A stretch of 64,000 nucleotides of DNA, from assembly GCA_031216915.1 (NCBI GenBank), contig CM062296.1, positions 57,472,584 to 57,536,583 of the forward strand. The letters run 5' to 3'. A program made the position numbers and the translations under genes. Origin of the DNA: Pictodentalium vernedei. Lineage: Eukaryota; Mollusca; Scaphopoda; Dentaliida; Dentaliidae. Position 1 is the first letter of the stretch, and every line of letters begins with the position of its first letter. Positions 55,739 through 64,000 of this stretch are shown one piece after another. Under the pieces are notes generated by a model, which saw nothing but the letters and a program-made list of their open reading frames with translations, was not told where the DNA came from and searched no databases.

Positions 55739-56629
55739 TTGTTTTGGGCCTTTCAAAGGACATTATGTAAAATATATTGTTGCAGAATGCTGGAAACTAT
55801 GATAAATAATCAAGTAATGAAGTGACTTTCGAAGTGGGTAGTTGTTGGCGAGTCAGGTAATGTTTGAAAGTTCGAAGTGCCAATGCCGTCCGTTGCCGGT
55901 TTCGTCAGATTTAAAACCCAGTTTCAATTTTAATTGAGAACGTACACTTCACAAATTGTTGCCAACGAACAAAAAATGAAACAAGTGATTTATTGACACT
56001 TTTAGTGGGCCTTTTTCATTTGTGGGGAACTTAGCGCGATTTCCTTAGAAACAGCCGGAGTTCGATGAATTCAAGTTATGCTGACGTAAGGTCTGGGGAA
56101 ATCTTTGTTCTCAAAACACCGACAATCGACATGCAGTTTTGTTGTAGTAAACAAATTTTCAGAAACAGACATGCACGCGAACAGCGATACCTATTCATTT
56201 ATTTCCTAGATTTGTCTTCACAAGTTTAATAGATCCAGTCTATGAACTATTTTTACCACTGATACAATCCAATGTCAGTTTAAGACTGTCAGAATTACAA
56301 AGTAGCGGCCAGCCAATTTTGTGATCCGACGTTTTTTCCTGAAGACTAAATACCAGAATCACTCGGAACTCCCATTTAAATTACATGTACACTTCCTCTT
56401 TGTTTTGGTAAACAATGTTTTAATTCCTGGATGCCTTAGGCATTGCAACCAGAATAGAACTGAATTCATCTTCAAACTAGTCAATGTCGCCCTCCTCGTC
56501 TAACCAACATCTGGAGGTGGGGATTCTGATATTTAGACTTGAGTATGTTTCTCCAAAAATGGCAAAAAACTTTTAAAAAACTTAAATACCAACCTCCCCA
56601 GAACCGACCTCTAAATAATATTTGCCACT
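55739..56629. other. Non-coding stretch
   Basis: No coding or repeat structure recognised. Confidence 0.4.
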
Positions 56630-57594
56630 GCACTACAGAATCAACATTTGATGGTTTCAGGCATTTTAATGGTGCTATGAGATAGCATATGACCTGCACT
56701 GTCATGCTGTTGGAAAAAAATTCAAAAAATCAATGTGTAATGTTTTATCAGAGACATACCATACCATTGACTCAAAGTGCCTTAATTAAGAAATGTGAGA
56801 GATTTAAACAATTTTTTTTTTTACAAATATTGCAAAATATTCATCAAACACAATGTGAAATATCTTAAGAAGCCAGAATGTGATTTAAAAACTATCAGAA
56901 ATGTGAAATTTAATATCATAAGAGGTTTGTTTTGTGTCAACATCCATTAATTTATGAATTATATCATATTTTGTGATGAAAGTGGTTATGCTGGGGGTCT
57001 AGGGGACACATTCAGGGCTATATTTTACCACTTCAATATGTAGAAGAAAATTTGACATAATTTGTTAGGATAAAATGGCACTGTCTATTGATATTGGTGA
57101 TTTATATAGCTGCAACACCAGTTTTTAACTCAAAATTGACATTCATTTTGTTTTTTGTGGAGTGGAGGGGGGGGGGGGTGGTGAACACCACTCTTTCTCT
57201 TGCAGTATGGTAAAATGAGACAGATTTTTCCCAAAACTATTGTCTGCAGATGCAGATTTTAGTTTTATTTTGGGATTGGGGTAGTTTTTACAGAAAGCAG
57301 TGAATTCTCATGCAGAAATGACTCTTTTATCAAATGAAAGAGATAAAATGTATCTTTGGAAGGATTAGAATGTAGGTTAAAATCCCCCCTACAAAAAATA
57401 CCCTCAATCATTTTTACACACTTAGCAAACATTCCCCCCACAGTTTTTGAATAGTACCACATTCTCTCACATTATTTTAAGAGCAGTACAAAAATCCCCC
57501 TCCCGGCCTCTTACACCAAAAGGTTAAAAGGCAGTCCAAAAGGATTTAAAAACTTATGTATTTAATTTGTAAATTACATAAACACTATTTACAA

Positions 57595-57699
57595 GAAAAC
57601 ATGCCTCAATAACTATTTATCAACACAGTTATTTAGTTATTGGAGAAGAAAACACGCCTCAATAACTATTTATCAACACAGTTATTTAGTTATTGGAGT
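57595..57699. repeat. Two tandem copies of a 51-bp hairpin
   Basis: Each copy contains CCTCAATAACTATTTATCAA and CACAGTTATTTAGTTATTGG, themselves inverted. Found only in unit A, next to the SINE. Confidence 0.9.
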
Positions 57700-57702
57700 T
57701 TA

Positions 57703-57876
57703 AGGACACTTTCAACAGCCAGTGTCACCCCGTGTCAGACAGTTTTATGGGTGGAGGAAACTAAGTGAACTGAGAGAACCACCTGGTAACAGTGAGCAAT
57801 TATCCAACTTGCTAACTCCACACAAGCAAAGTTAGCATTGATTGAAGCGACAAGTGTTCGGCCTCAAGTGGTAAAA
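57703..57876 (-). mobile_element. tRNA-derived SINE, copy 3, 5'-truncated
   Basis: On the minus strand it has GTGTGGAGTTAGCAAGTTGG, GTGGTTCTCTCAG, CTCCACCCATAAAACTG and GAAAGTGTCCTTAA, matching the body and tail of copy 1 (29479). The Pol III promoter head is missing. It lies in unit A only. Confidence 0.8.
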
Positions 57877-58504
57877 AGCTTTGGACATTTTTGTATGTCT
57901 TTAAATATACATGCACTTCTAAAAAATTAGGGGGTGGGGAGATTTCTTTTCACCATAAATTATGGAGGGAGGAATTTCTGTTCACCTGAAAAAAACATGG
58001 GGGGGGGGGGGGTTGTCAGGGAAAAGTTTTGTAGGTTACCCTTCGAAAGGTTTGGGTCTGATTATAGGAAATAAGTACATGTACATTGTAAATGTACATG
58101 TATTTTGGCTTCCAACACTGATTTAATTATATTTTTTTGGATATTACACATATTTCACTTATAAATGTTCATTCAAGAACCACAGACTGAATAATACTGT
58201 TTTATTTTTGGAAAAGTTATATTTTTGTCACAGTCGGCAATAAAGGCCATATATTGCCAAAAATAATGCAGTTAAATGCATCTTGAGCAAGTGTGGCATC
58301 CAGAACTGAGAAGCACACTATAACCTCTGGCAAATGACAAATACATGTACACATGAAACCACCTTTTTTACCCTATTAACACATCTAATGAAACCATGCT
58401 TTCCCCTCATTGTACTTGTGATAGAGGAGATTCCAATTATATTCCAATCCTCTCCCAAATCACCATCCAAACATTTAGCCAGAAAACCCATACTTCACTT
58501 GTAT

Positions 58505-58643
58505 TCGCTGAACAAGCTCATTCCAATAAGGGGGGCATAAGCTATGTTTTTGATGCCAAAAAATGCAAAAAAAATTAACATTGAATGGCAGTTTTGGTGA
58601 ATGGTGCTAGCCGGTTTTGGCCATTACATTGAGTGAATGATTA
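58505..58643. mobile_element. Half of a TTAA palindromic element, type b
   Basis: Right half only: AAGCTCATTCCAATAAGG, CATAAGCTATGTTTTTGATG, then GCTAGCCGGTTTTGGCCATT, ending GATTAA. Almost the same as the right half of the next element, so probably a local duplication. Confidence 0.75.
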
Positions 58644-58669
58644 ATAGAAGCTTTCTCCATATTATGATG

Positions 58670-58899
58670 TTAACCCTTTACCTTACATGAAAAGAAGATA
58701 GCTCTTTTGAATAACTAATTTCTTTTCATTTTTTTGTGTCAAAAACATAGTTATGACCCCCACTGGATTGAGCTGAATGAGCTCATTCCAATGAGGGGCC
58801 ATAAGCTATGATTTTGGTGCAAAAATAATGAACATTGAATGGCAGTTTTGGTGAATGGTGCTAGCCGGTTTTTGGCCATTACATTGAGTGAGTGATTAA
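58670..58899. mobile_element. TTAA-flanked palindromic element, family 1, type b, copy in unit A
   Basis: TTAACCCTTTACCTTACATG to GAGTGAGTGATTAA; diverged arms with CAAAAACATAGTTATGACCC. It occupies the same place in the tandem unit as the copy at 60962, so it was present before the duplication. Confidence 0.85.
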
Positions 58900-59690
58900 A
58901 AATGTTAAAAAACAATTTCTTCATTCACAGAGTATTTTGGAACATAAATTTGGGGAACGGGGGTGGGGTACAGTGGGAACAGTAACAAAGTTGCAAATGT
59001 GAATGAATGGCTTCTGTGCACAGCTTCCAATATAGTAGTCGGATACTAGTGCTGTCAGGGTCCCCATGTTACAGCACAAAACTGCATTGACAATTGTCCC
59101 TCTACCAACCATACTAAACCCGTCAGCTGACGAGAAAGTTAACAGCATGCACTCTCAGTTTCCTATGACTTGCTTTTGTTCTGCAGCACTCATGGTCCAC
59201 TGAGTTTTTTCTGTTTTGACAACCCTGTCCTGGCTCTTCTTGCTATATTTTTCATTGTATGTCAGTCAGTATTCCTATGTACATGTAGAATGTCACTTTC
59301 AAAATATGTGATTGCATGTCTGTCTGTCCATCATAATTCCTATGTACATGTAGACTGTCTCTTTCAAGATATGTGATTGCATGTCTGTATGTCCATCATG
59401 CAAAGTGTTGGTTTGTTTCCATTTGCACAGTTCTGCATTTTCAATAACTGGCAATTGACCCCCCCCCCTCCCCACACACACACACACCCATACACACACA
59501 TACACAAATATATTAAACATTAAAGAGCACTACATTCCTGAAGCAAATATCTGAGTCATCCTCACTGGATACTAGGCATGCATGTATTTTCCCTAATTTC
59601 ACTCTTTTTATAAGAATGTGTGCCTGTAGGGATTAAATCCAAGGTTGTAAATGAGCCCTTGTGGGTACATGTACTTGCGGGACATGCACA

Positions 59691-61980
59691 TCACCAGAGA
59701 ATCAATATTTGATGGTTTTAGGCATTTTAACAGTGTTATGCTATAACATAGGAACAGTGCTCAGCTGGTCATGCTGTTGGAAAAAATCAGTGTTTAATGT
59801 TGTGTCAGTGCCACACCAATGACTCTTGGTGTCTTAACTGAGAAAGTGAGGCTTTTTTCACAAGAATGGCAAAACATTCATCAAGCGCAATGTGAAATAT
59901 CTTCAGAAGCCAGAATGTGATTTAGAAATTACTACAAATGAAAATTTAATATCACAGGAGGTTTGTTATATGTCAACATCAATTAATTTATGAACTTTAT
60001 CATAGTTTTTGATAAAAAGGGGCATACTAGGGGGACACCTTCGGGGCTTTATTTTGCCACATCAGTATGTAGAAGAAAATTTGACATCAGTTGTGAGGAC
60101 AAAATGGTACTGTCTATTGATATTGGTGAATTATATAGCTGCAACCCCATTTTTTGAATCAAAATTGACATTTATATGGTTTCATGGGGTTGGAACACCA
60201 CTCTTTCTCTTGCTGTATGGTTAAAGGAGACATTTTTTTCCTCAAAGTATTACTTGCTGATGCAGATTTTAGTTTTTTGGGGGAGATTGGGTTAGTTTTC
60301 CAAAAAAATCTACATGAATTACTTTAGGTAACAGAGCAAAACAGAGTAGAAAAATGTATTGGAGGCAACAGCAGTTTTTTTAGCCATTTGACACAGTTTG
60401 GACAGTTTTCTTTAAAAGAACAAATTTCCCATGTTTTTAACTCAGTGGAAGCCAAAAGTTGAATTCTCATGCAGAAATGACTCTTTTGTCACATGAAAGA
60501 GGTGAAATGTATCTTTGAAGGATTGGGGTTGATTAAGGAAATACATAATTTGGCTTCCGAACCTGATTTAATTATTATTTTGAGAGATTATTTCACATTT
60601 AAAAATTCATTGGGGTACCACACACCTTACAATACTTTTTTATTGTTTTGAAAAGTATGTTTTTGTCATCATCAGCAATAAGGGCTATATATTGCAAGCA
60701 AATTCACATCTTGAGCAAGTGTAGCCTCCAGTGGCCCACTACAGCCCCCAGCAAATGCCAAATAACAACATATTTTACCCTACATGTACACATGATGTAT
60801 TAATAAATGTAATTAAACCATGGTTTCCCATCATAGTACTAGGGGCAGAGGGGGGTTCCAATCTTCCAACCCCTTCCAAATCACCATTCAAACCCACAGC
60901 CAGAAAAAAACATATTGCACTTTTATTTACTGGCATTTAGATGTTTGCCTGAATTATGCTGTTAACCCTTTACTTACATTTAACATGAAAAGTTGATTAC
61001 CCTTGCCCACAAACTTATTGACTTACTAATTTTTTGTGTCAAAAACATGACTTTTTACACCATTGGAATGACCTCATTCCAATGAGGGGTCATAAGCTAT
61101 GTGTTTGACACAAAAAACGAGAAAATAATAAACATGGAATGGCAATACTTGTGAATAGCACTAGCAGCTTTTGGCCGTTATATTTGGTAAAGGGTTAAAA
61201 AGTGTTAGAAAATAATTTCTTCATTGAAAGAGTATTTTAGAACACAAATTTGGGGGTGGGGTATAGTGGAAAAAATAACTCAATAAAGTTGCAAATGTGA
61301 GTGAATGGCATTTGTGCACAGCTACCAATAAAGTAGTCTAGTACTAATAAAGTGGTCTGGTACTAAATTTTCCCTCTTATTTGATGCACGACCCCCCTCC
61401 CCTCCCCATGTTTTGTGGTCGGAAAAAGTTCTCTGAATGGTTATACATGACAAGGGTATTTGAATCCCAAAATTAAAGAGATGCGATCAAATTTTGTTCA
61501 GATTGAGCGTTGTTGTCACGGTTCCCATGTTACAGCACAAAACTACAGTAACAGCTGTGAAATATTGTTCTCTCCTTGAATCAAATCCCCCACCCACCTG
61601 CCCATACTGAAGCCTCAGTTGATGAGAAACAATTGGAAAGACTGTACAGTATGTTTTGGAAACTAAAGTCAGTCTCATACACTCTCAGTTTCCTATGATT
61701 TGCTTAGGTACTGCAGAACTCAGGGTCCATTGAGGTTTTTTTCCGTTTGACAATTTTGTCCTGGCTATTCTAACAAAATTTTCCATTGTATGTCAGTTTT
61801 TATTTCTGTGTAGACTTTCAAAACACTAAAAAAAACAAATTTTTTAAGCAAATATCTCATTCATCCTCCTTGGAGACATATTTTCCACAATTTCACACTT
61901 TTTATCAGAATGGGTGTTTGTGGGGATTAAATCTAACGTTGTGAAAGTGCCCAAATGGATACTTACTGCTCAAGCACAAC
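59691..61980 (+). repeat. Large tandem unit B, about 2.3 kb
   Basis: Starts AGAATCAATATTTGATGGTT and parallels unit A, with substantial divergence and indels. It lacks the SINE-bearing segment. Non-coding; contains the palindromic element at 60962. Confidence 0.85.
60962..61198. mobile_element. TTAA-flanked palindromic element, family 1, type b, copy in unit B
   Basis: TTAACCCTTTACTTACATTT to TTGGTAAAGGGTTAA, with GGTCATAAGCTATGTGTTTG arm. Tandem counterpart of 58670-58899. Confidence 0.85.
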
Positions 61981-62139
61981 ACCACAGAATCAATATTGGA
62001 TGTTTTTAGGCATTTTAACAGTGCTAAGAGATACCACATGAGCAGTACTGGTCATACTGTTGAAAAAGCAGTGTTTTATGTTTTTGTCAGTACCATACCA
62101 ATGACTCTCGGTGCCTTAACTGGGAAAACTGTCTTTTTT
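61981..62139 (+). repeat. Start of tandem unit C, interrupted
   Basis: ACAGAATCAATATTGGATGT, CAGGCATTTTAACAGTGCTA-like and GGTGCCTTAACTGGGAAAAC match the starts of A and B. Similarity stops at 62139, where the next element begins. Confidence 0.8.
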
Positions 62140-62789
62140 AGCTCATCTTGACAAAGTCAAGCTGAGTTAATCTCATTGCTCTCCGTCCGTCATCCATCAA
62201 CACCATGTTTTGGTCTTCTCCTCCAAAGCCACTGGGCCAATTCAAGTGAAAGTTTTTGTGCGTGATGGTCCCAAAGAGGCATTTCATTTTTGTTCAACTC
62301 ATACACTCTCAGTTTCCCATAGGGAGGGAGTGGGGGGACAATGCTCCAAAATATTTATAAAATCTTCTCAAGAACCAGTGTGTTTTGGCCCCGCCCAAAA
62401 TTTCTATTTTCTGAACCGATGGTCCGGTGTGAACCAAATTTGGTGTGTGGTATTATTAGGTCATAAGTACTTGACCCAAACAACAACAACAAAAATTCCC
62501 GCATACCCATGGGAACCCAGAGAGCTAAAAATAGAAATATTTTCAAACGCCCATATTTCCCAAACCACACGGAACAGAGAGCTGTTATTTGGTATGAAGT
62601 ATCCTTAGGACCAGTAGAATTGAATGGTAAAAAACAGTTGCCATCGGTTATGTTAGGGTGCTCTGTAATGGGCATCGAAAAAATGCTGAGTCAGCATATT
62701 TGCAAAAATTTTAAAAAATCTTTTCTCCGGAACCAATCATCAGAATCTTTTGATATTTAGTATACAGCATTCATAGGAAGTCGAGGAGT

Positions 62790-62820
<31 letters not shown>

Positions 62821-63990
62821 GGGGGATAGAAGTTTGTTGAAATAAAGCTCATATGGGCTCTCTACATGAGCCCGAAGTTTTAACATAGGGTAATATGGGG
62901 AATATTCTTTAAAAATCTTCTTCTTCAGAACCACCAGTCAGAATCTTTTAATGTTTGGAAAACGTCATTGTTATGAGGGTCAGATTCAAACCATGTCCCT
63001 AGGTTAATATTTGGGCCCAAATTTTATCTTTGTTCAATATGGAGGGTAATTTAAAAAAATCTTCTTCTTCAGATCCACCAGTCAGAATGCTTTGATATTT
63101 GGTATGCAGCATCTCTAAGGGGGTCAGATTCAAGTTTGTTCAAATCAGATCCCTAAGTATATATTTGGGCTCACTATGATAGCCCAAATTTTTACTTAAC
63201 GCAATATGAGTAAGTTTCTTTAAAAATCTTCTTCTTCAGATCCACCAGTCAGAATGCTTTTATATTTGGTATACAACATCTCTAGGGGGGGGGGGGGGGG
63301 GGGGGTCAGATTCCAGGTTGTTCAATTCGAGAACCTAGGTTAATGTTTGGGATCCATATGGGAACATGAGATTTAACTTGGTACAATATGAGGGAATTTC
63401 TTCAAAAATCTTCTTCTTGAGATCGACTCGTCAGAATGCTTTCACATTTGGTATACAACATCTCTAGGGGGGGGGGGGGGGGGGGGGGGTCAGATTCAAG
63501 TTTGTTCAAATCGGATCCATAGGTTAATATTTGGGCTCGCTATGGTAGCCCAAATTTGAACTTAGTGCAATTCGAAGAAATTTCTTTACAATTTCTCTCC
63601 TTCAGATCCAACAGTCAGAATGCTTTCATATTCGGTAAACAACATCTCTAGGGAAGTCAGATTCAACTGTGTTCAAATAAAGAGCCTGGGTTAATATTTG
63701 GGCTCTTTATGGGAGCCGGAATTGGCCATTTTGCTGAAGAATTAAAAATTTTGTATTCAGTACCCTCTAGAGGTACTAAGATTAATCCACATAGGTTGTA
63801 TCAAGGGGCTTCATAGGGGAGCTCTACATTTTACTTTATGATCAACTGAAGAAAAGGCATGATGCCCAGATTATTTTTGTCACTCCTGAGGGACTCAAGG
63901 ATTGACAGTGTAGCCTATGGAGATGGCTTGCTTAATGTAGACTCATTCTTGGACTCTGTTTAAATTGTGTTCTGTTCAAGATGAGCGCTT
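62140..63990. mobile_element. Dispersed element with internal tandem units, bounded by GCTCATCTTGA
   Basis: The left end is AGCTCATCTTGACAAAGTCA; near the right end TTCAAGATGAGCGCTTGAGG is its inverted counterpart. Inside, at least five units of about 165-190 bp share TTCTTCAGATCCACCAGTCA, GAATGCTTT-ATATTTGGTA, CATCTCTAGGG and TATTTGGGCTC, starting near 62912, 63061, 63226, 63407 and 63597. Several hold G runs of 20 or so. The style is that of molluscan non-autonomous repeats with minisatellite cores. The element may run past the window. Apparent open frames at 62210-62760 are not genes. Confidence 0.75.
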
Positions 63991-64000
63991 GAGGCCCCGT

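Larger units (their letters stand above)
56630..59690 (+). repeat. Large tandem unit A, about 3.1 kb
   Basis: Begins CAGAATCAACATTTGATGGT. Aligns along its length with unit B: AGAAGCCAGAATGTGATTTA, GTAGAAGAAAATTTGACATA, CTCATGCAGAAATGACTCTT and ATCTTGAGCAAGTGT. A segment of about 680 bp (57370-58045), absent from B, holds a SINE and a short duplication. Non-coding. Confidence 0.85.

Noticed and set aside
30726-61198. CRISPR-like array, because of many palindromic repeats
   Set aside because: Spacing is irregular, there is no short regular repeat-spacer pattern and no cas genes. The palindromes have TTAA target duplications, and the setting is eukaryotic.
62210-62760. Coding frames of 80-130 codons on both strands
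   Set aside because: They lie in the GCTCATCTTGA dispersed element with tandem units; the frames overlap each other and show no domain.

Overview
This window is eukaryotic, intron-poor and built almost wholly of transposable elements and their debris. No host gene, rRNA or tRNA gene could be supported. The content points to an aquatic invertebrate, most likely a mollusc or other lophotrochozoan: a Polinton with invertebrate-type capsid genes, tRNA-derived SINEs, an array bounded by GCTCATCTTGA of the kind common in molluscan genomes, and abundant short fold-back (palindromic) elements. The taxon is inference from repeat style.

Layout. 1-14640 is a broken Polinton/Maverick read on the minus strand: family B DNA polymerase, an unassigned ORF, packaging ATPase, minor and major capsid regions, a small hydrophobic protein and an adenovirus-type protease. 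Its capsid-to-protease end is tandemly repeated at least three times. Two non-autonomous DNA transposons sit inside it: a hAT-like element in the polymerase and a palindromic element in the minor-capsid region. 14641-20700 holds fold-back elements, a degraded Tc1-like transposon and diverged tandem duplications.

20742-27890 is a nest. An internally deleted CR1/L2-type LINE was hit inside its reverse transcriptase by a 6.47-kb Mutator-like transposon (20942-27407) that made a perfect 9-bp target duplication, CAATCAAAT. That transposon carries a FLYWCH/MULE transposase, a TTAA-flanked palindromic element abutting the transposase stop codon, and a second LINE whose endonuclease-reverse transcriptase reading frame is nearly open.

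27900-56600 is dominated by non-coding fold-backs: TTAA-bounded palindromes in two families, several single-copy hairpins, two tRNA-type SINEs, a 1.67-kb solo LTR-like unit with a TAGGA target duplication, a second deleted Tc1 copy beside a minisatellite, and a 970-bp inverted duplication. 56630-62140 is a large tandem duplication (unequal units of about 3.1 and 2.3 kb plus a third start), with a SINE in one unit only. 62140 to the end is a tandem-repeat-bearing element.

The elements work together only as a stratigraphy: nested insertions, target duplications and tandem copies give relative ages. The best leads are the Polinton tandem amplification, the exact MULE-in-LINE nest, and the palindromic families that share ends and apices but differ in their arms.
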